This document shows positions 8,501 through 13,771 of a stretch of 29,814 nt of DNA, piece by piece. The stretch comes from a virus. Each line of letters opens with the position of its first letter. Position 1 is the stretch's first letter. A program made the translations under genes and the position numbers. Where the stretch lies: IMG/VR virus record IMGVR_UViG_3300031566_000259, positions 1 to 29,814 of that record; one strand, written 5' to 3'. The notes under the pieces were generated by a model. It was not told the origin of the DNA and searched no databases. It was given only the letters and a program-made list of their open reading frames with translations.

Positions 8501-10433
8501 TGCTGAGTTAGAGTCTAAGGTAGACCCTGCTAATTTAAAAGGAGTAAACTACGTTATAGAAAACATATGGGGTGAATTAAGACCTCAACTTGTTGCTGTT
8601 CAGAAATCAATTTACAATGAAAATTTATCTGAAGATATTAACTTTACTCCAAGAACATATTTTAAAATAACACAAGAAGAAACTGATGAAAAAACAAATT
8701 TAGATGATTCATTCTTTGAACCTAAACCTAGAAAAAATCCTTATGATAAAAAATCATCTACCTTGATGAAGGCAAACAGAAGTGGTAACTTACCAAAGGG
8801 TAGGGTTTTAAATTTAGGTTTCGATAGCAATAATTTTAATAAAGCTGAAGCTGCATTAACAGATGTTCTTACGGCTAGTGCTATACGTCAAATACAAGGC
8901 GCTTTAAATTCTGATTCTTTTAATAAAGTTTTTCCAACTAAGTTAAGTAGAGATGTTGTAAAGCAAAGAATTATAGATTATGTTGATGCTAAAAGGGGTA
9001 AAAAAGATATTACTGAAAAAGACCAAAGATTTTTAAGAAGATTAAATAGACTTGCTGGCTTTGGTGTAGCTAAAGTATTAGCAGGTGTAACTCAGCCATT
9101 AAAACAATTAGTTCCTTTAGCTAACACAGCTATAAATGCAGGTCCAGCTAATACCTATAGAGGAATTATGCTTCTTATAAATGGAGGTATGAAGATTATT
9201 GATGAGTCAGGTATGCCGATTGCCAATAGAGGTATTATGTCTCAAGCAGATATAGAGGGATTAAATACTTTAATTGAGAAAGCTGCAAGAACTAAAGGAG
9301 GTCAGACAATAGATTTTTTAGACAAGGTAAACAAAAAGCTACTAGATGTTTTATTAGTGAAGTATGATGTAGTTGCAGCAAGAGCCTCTTTTCTTGCTTA
9401 TTACATGCAGGCAATGAATAAAAAAGGTGTTGCATCAAACGATATAGATTGGACAAAGCCATTAGAAAGGGACGCTAAAACTTTTGCACAACAACAGGTT
9501 GATAGACAACAAAACACATCTGATTCAGATTTGCAGGGTAGACTATTTACATCTCAAAGAAAAGAACCACAAGTTTTAAGAAAAGTACTTTTTCCTTTTG
9601 CTAATTTTTTAATCAATCAAAAAAACAGAATGTATTCTGATGTAAGTACATTATTCTACAATCCAGATTTTATTAAAGGAGACAAGACAGCAGCTGCAAG
9701 ATCTTTAGTAGGGTTAAGTGTAGAGACAGCAATTTTTAACACTTTAGGATACTACATAAGTACTACTTTAGCGTCAATTATTTCTTCATTTATGGGAGGT
9801 GAAACACCTGAAGAGGAAGAGAAAAGAAAAATGTATGCTAAAAGAGGGAGAATAGGAAGTGTTGTTGCTGATATTGCAGTTCCACTACCGTTTTTAAATG
9901 ACACCATGCTTTCTGCATTAAATACAGGAATGGAATTATTAGAAAGCGGAGATGAGGAAGGCGACCCATTTAGGTTTTTCGCTAAAGATGAAAAAGGACT
10001 TTTAGACCAGCTTGGAGTATTAGGAATAACCCCTAAGAAAGCATTGCTTCTTTATGAAATGATTGATCTTTACAGGACAGGAGTTGCTAAGAATGTTTAT
10101 ATGGGTAAAAAATCTACTGCCAATATTAATGAGGATGCTAGAGAAAAAATGGGTATTGTTGCCTCTACGTATTTATTATCTTTATTAGGCGGTGGTGTAG
10201 CTGAAACTAATTACATGGCAGAAAGAGCTTTGAAGTTAGCTAAAAAAACAAGAGAAGGTAAGGCTTTAAAAATAGTTCCTTTTGAAACTAAATCGGAAAA
10301 GAAAAGAAAAAAAGAAGAGGAGTTTACTATAAATTCTAATAAAAATAAAGAAGAGTTTACTATAAATTCTAATAAAAATAAAGAAGAGTTTACTATAAAT
10401 CCTAAGAAAAATAAAGGAGAGTTTAATTTTTAA
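2508..10433 (+). CDS. 2641-aa giant phage protein, probable ejection/polyvalent protein
   Basis: One uninterrupted frame of almost 8 kb. Residues 113-197 hold a compact motif (SGTLKNEDGSVSTHKM, then FPTVF, then a G-x-V-I-E-F helix and YGKGSW), a module I associate with phage internal virion proteins. Residues about 620-740 and 825-850 are Gly/Ala/Ile-rich and could insert in membranes. Residues about 1195-1325 are a Gln/Glu/Thr/Ser-rich linker. Residues about 1500-2150 are Lys-rich helices. Residues about 2175-2570 form a conserved-looking helical/hydrophobic domain that resembles the C-terminal domains of large polyvalent phage proteins (LPD38-like, inferred). The tail carries 11-residue repeats. 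I see no protease, RNA polymerase or lysozyme active site. A role in genome ejection or host takeover is inferred from size and neighbours. Confidence 0.85.
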   Translation: MFEIEDLFGLTIDGAFSSLEEFKSFAKEVDTSTLFSVITPGAFKDLQEFQSSLTEKKNQVDTPSDGQEEVTESITEIPTEPGSLDSSQENVEIPVNPLIKDDTELLIPEAPSRSGTLKNEDGSVSTHKMKTETDGQGNWFSFPTVFQNEDGSFVDMSEQAKQNWEPVYEEAKKRGEVIEFGKDEKSALAYGKGSWKPKSSVSTIELIETDGVLTDLTSNLLDGLLEKRTLAVKKNKEREAKLSQAPSMYRSMLGDDFEAKDDDSLLQIDEVLKEKILNDFNIKKALENEIIDLSIIDGALKGNENDIATLRNLGVKSSKETQQEIDEGDLNNPYKYEGKTNIITPDQVEGSSVNSMYNTSSLLEIEGMNILDLDGYLNEKEYKNQYLEFVEKGIVSSDQEDYNYTTGYSPALASERIRLEYLTNYVNNQVERNVKSQILNYQLENDGKLPYLDGVELDFTSGINEQQLTAYIQEQFPLMTSKLKEQDAKNQELYQAMKNGESRGGTQAIKQGWRSVEDRINNFSSATYDFVGADDVSNQIRMAQAETELDRGDFLRYTFASGKEADVDGTVYLVDGEDQIYDTELNLRVTNVITEQEAKKIRKAVATDGVEGRTFSKAGAAITTAGIASDMILQIALTRKVGVAGQGASAFLSAFDRGSKIVNIMSKVPMKATTASAMIAQGTLFSTNLAEQTRRQALSNGLSVSQAEELSSIAGIQGFALGSLTAPISTQTYAMDKIFGKAAKDKIVKGAAEAYVKNGRQGAINFWTKVNNKALEYVKKTPLYGKEGAKEVVQENVQQSGQAFVIGENINEAAGREIMNDTITGDQFINTTILSLAAGFMMPIAGDVTADVKTNFNKRFRPGVAAIDRMEALYTLSKDVDKTTQLLNSQVTKGVYTEEQVAQMLESINIYRSTINLIPSNLSSETALSVMQDIDAIKKLENKTIKPSEDYFNDNTKIEEQIQALRNNIITKTNFDNLSNKGKRKYKEEAGRQLFNEARERGEQIIEIDNDQITERAIQNFQNTIKDAAALASEKSSEPQASPDVEEKERFVTDKQAEKVNDLINRPVTLTKLGGSKLDTPIEGDMYVDGQQVVVEDSEGNIIEIGNVDEISNQTLEEIGLEQQVSNVKTDNEGNLQVFDDVLVPDKGGIKRNKRGDVSRVVLRSPDGSKTVTLRGVNAEEAAYQILLNEAQSPEQEQKINELLENDEEFQNELRQVENNVEAETNQDTQQTSEQSSTTEKRTEEEVTKQKEDAISKPSTKEQVLPDAPTSTEGGKDSEVELQQVGEGDVGQVTPDTQVQEGETQTDKPSDTTTETDVEFLKPNAPDSAGRYENYSSDKVEVNISAQNDQGQPSTGKKTDYRFEVRVNTSQDGQMTRSNALTKTFKTSAEAKAYAEKIAANDAAKTKKTDTEQVTQPSEVVYEMNKTDKKIWSKDFEIIDNRNGLELGKDAGKWVVYNRVTGESVDAKSKKDAKDIVNNAPAYAGIFGDGTTVDSEMIVTPSTEGMSVKGSKKAPKILGNKPKMVTVNEYNALKTQIKLEARAAREAQQDLKKKRKAVNELVKLFSDGRKGQFSPKQLQAVINRSESTNFYSRKSVDEFLDYMEKVFDNAEHISKEKEGVSIKTKIKNKINKDTENSLKVSAKEFLKLDPKKVSDIDEYLNYANTVLNGLGKTKVVTKKGEKQFKVADPFNIQDLRNYTIKQNKIQADNNLKSAREYFTELTGLDSDKMTIEEMQDLINKTSEVPALDKEKIEKNKKEIKKALLDAIEDSKSELNSKTQTLNLNVNDKSDLKELLDLDINKLDTKKKMELLDILINFNVNGSLGGAKSFIAKARGNEEMENLVSKGIKSVSSTNSAGRSRNDQLTSLPLVFELMFKGQSKAREVMNALGFNDLMFGSNKAKKDIEKSMKEYSDVFGKIKTRKGKYFDQYNTTERGIIAELLRIEVDSELSEQQQFNNTKSLIKQTYEAYFNTGNKLDNANGKIIEEIYNKLVDKSSNIAELESKVDPANLKGVNYVIENIWGELRPQLVAVQKSIYNENLSEDINFTPRTYFKITQEETDEKTNLDDSFFEPKPRKNPYDKKSSTLMKANRSGNLPKGRVLNLGFDSNNFNKAEAALTDVLTASAIRQIQGALNSDSFNKVFPTKLSRDVVKQRIIDYVDAKRGKKDITEKDQRFLRRLNRLAGFGVAKVLAGVTQPLKQLVPLANTAINAGPANTYRGIMLLINGGMKIIDESGMPIANRGIMSQADIEGLNTLIEKAARTKGGQTIDFLDKVNKKLLDVLLVKYDVVAARASFLAYYMQAMNKKGVASNDIDWTKPLERDAKTFAQQQVDRQQNTSDSDLQGRLFTSQRKEPQVLRKVLFPFANFLINQKNRMYSDVSTLFYNPDFIKGDKTAAARSLVGLSVETAIFNTLGYYISTTLASIISSFMGGETPEEEEKRKMYAKRGRIGSVVADIAVPLPFLNDTMLSALNTGMELLESGDEEGDPFRFFAKDEKGLLDQLGVLGITPKKALLLYEMIDLYRTGVAKNVYMGKKSTANINEDAREKMGIVASTYLLSLLGGGVAETNYMAERALKLAKKTREGKALKIVPFETKSEKKRKKEEEFTINSNKNKEEFTINSNKNKEEFTINPKKNKGEFNF
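6265..6471 (+). CDS. Nested out-of-frame 68-aa gene inside the giant gene
   Basis: This frame lies entirely within the giant gene, shifted by one base relative to it. Its protein does not look like a random shadow: it starts MPFQSQAQRSKCYQML, continues with W-N-C-N-K-W and an ETLDKSLP segment, and ends in a Lys/Arg-rich tail. That layout (MPF-S-x-AQR at the start, Cys-Tyr, W-x-C-x-x-W, then x-LP) resembles small conserved phage proteins of unknown function, from memory. The ATG is preceded by AAAAAGAAG, a plausible ribosome site. The host stretch encodes the low-complexity Gln/Glu/Thr linker of the giant protein, where a second frame is easily tolerated, and it is visibly less AT-rich than its surroundings. 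No function can be assigned. Confidence 0.6.
   Translation: MPFQSQAQRSKCYQMLQQAQKEGKTPKWNCNKWEKETLDKSLPTRKSKKVKRKPISLATRLRRQMLNS
10317..10430 (+). repeat. 33-bp tandem repeat at the end of the giant gene
   Basis: Three full copies of a 33-bp unit (10317-10349, 10350-10382, 10383-10415) and a degenerate partial copy run up to the stop codon. They encode EEFTINSNKNK twice, then EEFTINPKKNK, then GEFNF. The first two copies are almost identical at DNA level, so the expansion is recent. The unit length keeps the frame, and copy number could vary between relatives without harm. Confidence 0.9.
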
Positions 10434-10465
10434 CTTTATCTAATAACTGTTGTAATTTTCTAATC

Positions 10466-10503
10466 AAAGAGAAGTTGGGTTTATCTTTCAACTTCTCTTT
10501 TAG
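10466..10503. terminator. Bidirectional terminator between convergent gene blocks
   Basis: A perfect 10-bp inverted repeat (AGAGAAGTTG at 10468-10477, CAACTTCTCT at 10489-10498) with an 11-nt loop is followed by TTTT on the + strand and by CTTTG on the - strand. It lies between the stop of the + strand giant gene (10433) and the stop of the - strand DUF3310 gene (10514), so it can stop transcription arriving from both sides. It marks the border between the virion block and the early/replication block. Confidence 0.85.
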
Positions 10504-10513
10504 TATTTGCTCT

Positions 10514-10741
10514 TTAATTTGTTCCATCATTTTGTAAGTGTTCTGCTTCTCTATTTGCATAGTCAGCTATTTTTTTCATGTCAGATATATCGTCTCCTTT
10601 TTTTCTTAGTAGGTATTTAAGAATATTCCCTTCGTTAAAATTTAAATCCCAGTGCTTAATTAAATCAATGACATCTAATCCATTAATCTTTCTAGAAGAA
10701 TATCGCTCGTCTAAAAGAGTTGTGTCTTGTTTATATTGCAT
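10514..10741 (-). CDS. DUF3310 family protein
   Basis: 75 aa. The pattern D-V-I-D-L-I-K-H-W near residues 23-31, then LNFNEGNILKYLLR at about residues 33-46, then DMKKIADYANRE, is the signature of DUF3310, a short helical family found in many phages and sometimes annotated as nucleotide-kinase-like. The true activity is unknown; the helical E-x-x-K-Y-x-x-R pattern recalls MazG-like nucleotide pyrophosphohydrolase folds, but that is only a resemblance. Its start overlaps the end of the upstream 42-aa gene, so it is translationally coupled. It is the last gene of the leftward replication operon, directly before the terminator. Confidence 0.8.
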   Translation of the reverse strand: MQYKQDTTLLDERYSSRKINGLDVIDLIKHWDLNFNEGNILKYLLRKKGDDISDMKKIADYANREAEHLQNDGTN

Positions 10742-10859
10742 TGTCTATAACTTGTATTACGTGTCTTAAGTCACTTTTTTCAAACTCGCCTAGTAAAACG
10801 TCATTAACTATTAATAGGTAATAATCTTTTCTTACTTCAATACATTTTGTGTTTTCCAT
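10731..10859 (-). CDS. 42-aa small protein, unknown
   Basis: A short frame starting MENTKCIEVRKDYY. It begins 3 bp after the stop of the metallophosphoesterase gene and its end overlaps the DUF3310 start by 11 bp, which is how neighbouring real genes here are packed. The predicted product is one beta-rich segment (DYYLLIVNDVLLGEF) followed by a short helix. No family is recognised. The case for it is position, spacing and a clean frame filling an otherwise empty gap. Confidence 0.6.
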   Translation of the reverse strand: MENTKCIEVRKDYYLLIVNDVLLGEFEKSDLRHVIQVIDNAI

Positions 10860-10862
10860 CTT

Positions 10863-11894
10863 TTAAAATATGTGTGTTAATCTTGCTACTTGTCCATGTT
10901 CCATTGAGTGTATAAATCCTTCTACAGCTTTTATTCCACCAACACCATAACCTTTTCTATGATGCCAGGAATCAGATCCGCTTGGTGACCTTAACGACTC
11001 AACTGTAATACCATGATAATCTTTACTAGACTTGTGATGTATATGGTGTGTGTAAACATAACGATGCTTTGTATCTGCCCACCACCGAGAGAACTCATTA
11101 GCCATTATAAGGGGTAAATCAGCTTGTTTCGCTCCATCTCCATGTGTTGTTCCGATTAAGTTATTACCGTACTTAAAACCTTTCCTATGGGCTATTGAGC
11201 AATCGAATGTAATGTTCTTGCTTTTCCTAAACCAAGACTGTATAGAATCCGATAACATGAATCCTGATATGTAGTCGTGGTTACTTGGGTTGTAAACAAA
11301 GTGAACATCTGCCACTGCGATTAATGTTTCTAATACATCTACGTAAAGTTTTTTTGCTGTAAGGAAGTTTTCGTACCACATCCCATCAGTATCCTGTGGC
11401 GTACCTGCTGTTGTTTTTCGGTGTGGCTCATCGATGTGAAGTATGTCGTTACCACCTACAAATAATATCTTATCTATTTTAAAGCCATTAGACTTTTCAA
11501 GTATTCCTTGTATTCCTTCCTTTACTCTCTTGACAGCTATCTGTGAGTTATAATCCTCACCTGTTTCAAATGATGATGCCAGCTTACCTATATGTATGTC
11601 AGCAGGATCAATTACTAGTAGGTGAGGGTCTTTCTGTTTTGTTCTTTTAATCTTAGGATATGAAGGAGAATGTTTATTCATTTCCTTTATAATATCCTCT
11701 CTTACTTTGTCTAAAGAGACACCGTTGTTTTTTACATGAAGAGAAAAGCTTTTGCCTTTATACCAGTAATGATTTACATCACTCATTGGTATTCCGTTGG
11801 TTTCGCATTCTACTTTTAATGCTCTGTGATTGTTTATCATCACACTTTCTTCCTCAGTAAGTCTTGGCCTGTAGCCTACATTATTGTTTTCCAT
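10863..11894 (-). CDS. Calcineurin-like metallophosphoesterase
   Basis: 343 aa. The C-terminal two thirds carry the metal-binding motifs of the calcineurin-like phosphoesterase superfamily in order: D-x-H in DPADIHIGK (D99, H101), GGND (147-150), SNHD (204-207), TTHGDG (H251) and the paired THHIHH (H284, H286). Residues 1-90 are extra and include a small region (NGIPMSDVNHYWYKGKSF) that may help DNA binding. Family members hydrolyse phosphodiesters or phosphomonoesters with two metal ions; some phage members act as nucleases. In this operon of replication and recombination genes a DNA-processing role is likely but not proven. A TATCTTTA stretch (11907 to 11900), 6 bp upstream of the start, matches 7 of 8 positions of a Bacteroidota -7 box, so it could be a weak internal promoter. 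Confidence 0.88.
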   Translation of the reverse strand: MENNNVGYRPRLTEEESVMINNHRALKVECETNGIPMSDVNHYWYKGKSFSLHVKNNGVSLDKVREDIIKEMNKHSPSYPKIKRTKQKDPHLLVIDPADIHIGKLASSFETGEDYNSQIAVKRVKEGIQGILEKSNGFKIDKILFVGGNDILHIDEPHRKTTAGTPQDTDGMWYENFLTAKKLYVDVLETLIAVADVHFVYNPSNHDYISGFMLSDSIQSWFRKSKNITFDCSIAHRKGFKYGNNLIGTTHGDGAKQADLPLIMANEFSRWWADTKHRYVYTHHIHHKSSKDYHGITVESLRSPSGSDSWHHRKGYGVGGIKAVEGFIHSMEHGQVARLTHIF

Positions 11895-11927
11895 GTCACT
11901 AAAGATACAAAATAAAAGTTAATTATT

Positions 11928-12332
11928 TTAATTAGATAAAGTAAGTAACTCTTCGTTAAGCTGTTCTATCTTTTTGATTATCTCTTCTTTTCTTGCCTCT
12001 GGAGAGTACGTTGTAATAAACTCAGCTCTTTCTAGCGCTTTTTGATATACACCATTTAATATTGGGTCAGCCTTAATTATATAATCAAAATCTTTAATTG
12101 CATGTATAATAGTTGCGTGATCTCTTTTAGAAATCCTTCCTATTTCAAAATAGGTAAGTAGAAAATTGTTTCTAAGAATATAGAACAGAATTCTTCTTGA
12201 ATCCACATACTCTCGTCTCCTAGTGTTTTTAAATATATTTTCAATCTCCATTTCTTGTTCAATTAATATCTTAATTGACTCGGCTTCTACTTTGTTTTTT
12301 AATTTGATTTCAGGTGATGATTCGAATTTCAT
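11928..12332 (-). CDS. DnaA domain IV-like DNA-binding protein
   Basis: 134 aa. Residues about 35-105 match the DNA-binding domain IV of the replication initiator DnaA: an Arg-rich entry (NTRRREYVDSRRILFYILR), a helix-turn-helix (LTYFEIGRISK) and the signature RDHATIIHAIK at residues 70-80. The AAA+ ATPase domain of DnaA is absent. The C-terminal 30 residues are a charged helix. Known family knowledge: this signature contacts DnaA boxes. The protein may bind the phage origin, or act as a decoy or regulator of host DnaA. It overlaps the upstream gene by 4 bp (ATGA). A second DnaA-like protein lies at 20630-20926. Confidence 0.85.
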   Translation of the reverse strand: MKFESSPEIKLKNKVEAESIKILIEQEMEIENIFKNTRRREYVDSRRILFYILRNNFLLTYFEIGRISKRDHATIIHAIKDFDYIIKADPILNGVYQKALERAEFITTYSPEARKEEIIKKIEQLNEELLTLSN

Positions 12333-12643
12333 TTTATATGAATGTTTAAATTAATATCGTTTAGGTATTGGTCTAGTGTTATCTCAAATATATCTAACAG
12401 TATAGATGGTGAGTTCTTATTTCTTTTGGAATAGGAAAGAGTAAAGAAAGTTGGTGTTCCTTCTTTATCGTGTACTACTCCAGACTTTAACTTGTCTAAA
12501 CCCTTTGTTGTAGGCAGACCTATTAAGGTATCTATTTGCGCTGCTATCTTATTCTTTACACTAGGGTTAAATGTGTGTATTTGATATAGGAAGTTTTCAT
12601 CCAATTCAAACTCATCCTCTATATACTTCTGTTCTGACTCCAT
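12329..12643 (-). CDS. 104-aa hypothetical protein
   Basis: The product begins with an acidic helix (MESEQKYIEDEFELDE) and continues as a mixed alpha/beta domain with a FTLSYSKRN strand. It contains no cysteines, membrane segments or known active-site motifs. Its start lies inside the 3' end of the VRR-NUC gene (32-bp overlap), and its stop overlaps the DnaA-like gene by 4 bp, so it is made as part of a coupled group. No alternative start exists downstream near the N-terminus. The family is not recognised; a role in replication is only suggested by its neighbours. Confidence 0.7.
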   Translation of the reverse strand: MESEQKYIEDEFELDENFLYQIHTFNPSVKNKIAAQIDTLIGLPTTKGLDKLKSGVVHDKEGTPTFFTLSYSKRNKNSPSILLDIFEITLDQYLNDINLNIHIK

Positions 12644-12851
12644 GCTTTTCTAATTCTTTTAGTCTATATTCTTGTAAGGCAGACACCCTGCCATTTGGCT
12701 TTTTTATTTCAGAGAATAGGACACCACAGTTAGGTGGTATAGCTACAACATCAGGTATGCCATTCTTATTAGTCTTAATAAGCTTGATAACATAGTACCC
12801 TTCAGCCTCTAGCTGTTTAATCCTTTTCGCTTGTATCTGTTGTTCCGTCAT
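12612..12851 (-). CDS. VRR-NUC domain nuclease
   Basis: 79 aa, the usual size of a stand-alone phage VRR-NUC protein. The core of the PD-(D/E)XK fold is clear: GIPDVVAI (G31, D34), FSEIK (E48, K50) and, after KPNGRVSALQ, the Gln at 60, followed by a helix. Family members cut branched or flap DNA and often sit beside helicases of the SWI/SNF kind; an SF2 helicase lies one kilobase upstream here (13772-15010), which fits that pairing. Likely role: resolving replication or recombination intermediates. The gene overlaps both neighbours (35 bp with the 50-aa gene upstream, 32 bp with the one downstream). Confidence 0.88.
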   Translation of the reverse strand: MTEQQIQAKRIKQLEAEGYYVIKLIKTNKNGIPDVVAIPPNCGVLFSEIKKPNGRVSALQEYRLKELEKHGVRTEVYRG

Positions 12852-12969
12852 TGTCCCAAAGATTATTCTCGGTTAAATATTTTGGATTCATCATTGGAAT
12901 CCACATACTTTGTGGTTTTCCAAATACCCAAATAGTTTTTTTTGTTTCTCCTAAAGTTTCTTTTGTCAT
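12817..12969 (-). CDS. 50-aa small protein, unknown
   Basis: A short frame starting MTKETLGETKKTIWVFG and containing KPQSMWIPMMNP. It starts 2 bp after the stop of the 153-aa nuclease-like gene and ends inside the VRR-NUC start region with a 35-bp overlap. It fills an otherwise unexplained 119-bp gap in a tightly packed operon. The Trp/Met/Pro-rich middle is unusual, and no family is recognised. An alternative is that the stretch is only a leader of the VRR-NUC gene. Confidence 0.5.
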   Translation of the reverse strand: MTKETLGETKKTIWVFGKPQSMWIPMMNPKYLTENNLWDNDGTTDTSEKD

Positions 12970-12970
12970 A

Positions 12971-13432
12971 TTAAAATTTATGTAGCTTATGTCTGCTTAA
13001 AAAATATCCAGAGCCATGCCCTAAGCTTTTTATATTTTCTTTTCTTATTAATTCATCTTTAGTAGCCCAACCTACAAAATCCACTATGTTTTTGTTTACG
13101 TAAGCTAAAACATAAACGTCTACATCTTGATTTACTTTTAAAGTAGAAAGTAAGTTACCAGTTTTATAGTGAGTAGATTTTATGTCGTATCTATTATTTT
13201 CTTTTGTTACTCCATCAGCACTACCACTTCTTGGTGACAATCCAAAATCTGGAAATAAATTATTTTTTTTAGCAAAAGCATATTCTGCTTTAAATCCTTG
13301 AATATCTGCTTCTACTCCGTTTTGGTCTCCTATTTTGGCATCAAAAACATTATTACTTCTAGCTATACTAGATCTAAGCTTCCCAATATATTCGCATAGC
13401 TCTATCTCTAATTCGTCTAATTTAACTATCAT
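12971..13432 (-). CDS. Probable PD-(D/E)XK endonuclease-like protein
   Basis: 153 aa. Residues about 40-90 fit the PD-(D/E)XK core: an N-terminal helix with the Glu of GFKAEYAF (E50), a turn with SADG (D73) and the strand YDIKSTH (D83, K85). After this come two strands (VDVYVLAYV and IVDFVGWAT) and a basic C-terminus. The layout resembles restriction-like or resolvase-like phage nucleases, but the exact family is not identified. It lies between the SF2 helicase and VRR-NUC genes, which supports a DNA-processing role. The start overlaps the end of the small membrane-protein gene by 11 bp. Confidence 0.65.
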   Translation of the reverse strand: MIVKLDELEIELCEYIGKLRSSIARSNNVFDAKIGDQNGVEADIQGFKAEYAFAKKNNLFPDFGLSPRSGSADGVTKENNRYDIKSTHYKTGNLLSTLKVNQDVDVYVLAYVNKNIVDFVGWATKDELIRKENIKSLGHGSGYFLSRHKLHKF

Positions 13433-13526
13433 CTCTCCAGTCTTCAGGCCATATTCTTCTACCTATTGCTTTTCCTACTGACATTACTATCCAGGCTATA
13501 GTTAGCCAACCAATTGCTTCTATCAT
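13422..13526 (-). CDS. 34-aa single-pass membrane peptide
   Basis: The frame is open further upstream, but the internal Met is chosen because it is preceded by the A/T-rich leader TTTAAATTAAATATA, like that of the neighbouring gene, and because the upstream part would overlap a better candidate (13555-13764). The product has one hydrophobic helix (IGWLTIAWIVMSVG) followed by a basic then acidic tail (GRRIWPEDWRDDS). The stop overlaps the next gene by 11 bp. Function unknown; small phage membrane peptides often act in lysis inhibition or superinfection control, but nothing here shows that. Confidence 0.55.
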   Translation of the reverse strand: MIEAIGWLTIAWIVMSVGKAIGRRIWPEDWRDDS

Positions 13527-13554
13527 TATATTTAATTTAAAGTTAATGTTCTTA

Positions 13555-13764
13555 TTAATATCTTTTGTGTGTGGAGTGTAGAATTTTTGCTCTATATAGT
13601 TGTTGTTTTTGTTCTTTAGTAATTTCTCTATAGAAAGTTGAAGTATATTTCCATCCACAACAAAAGATAGCATTTTGTATAGTCAACCCATCTAATACTA
13701 ATTGTAGTATTTTATCAAAATCAATTTCTTTTTTCTTTTTTCTTTTGTATATTCCTGATGACAT
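13555..13764 (-). CDS. Small HTH-like DNA-binding protein
   Basis: 69 aa. A Lys-rich N-terminus (KRKKKKEIDFDK) is followed by a segment that reads like a homeodomain-type helix-turn-helix: LQLVLDGLTIQNAI, then GWKYTSTFYREIT, then a charged helix. This is the pattern of resolvase or terminase-small-subunit type HTHs (D-G-L-T, then S/T-x-x-T-F-Y). A regulatory or DNA-binding role is likely; a terminase small subunit is possible but its place among replication genes argues against it. It starts 7 bp after the helicase stop, with a leader (TTTAAATTAAATACAAT) shared with the next gene. Confidence 0.6.
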   Translation of the reverse strand: MSSGIYKRKKKKEIDFDKILQLVLDGLTIQNAIFCCGWKYTSTFYREITKEQKQQLYRAKILHSTHKRY

Positions 13765-13771
13765 ATTGTAT

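Noticed and set aside
2508-10433. Virion RNA polymerase, as in N4 or crAss-like giant proteins
   Set aside because: No DxDGD-type catalytic motif or other polymerase landmark was found, so only an ejection-type role is proposed; assignment to a crAss-like lineage is not supported by genes in this window.
13527-13673. A longer 83-aa form of the small membrane peptide
   Set aside because: The extra part overlaps the HTH-like gene, has a random Lys/Asn-rich composition, and the internal Met has a matching leader.
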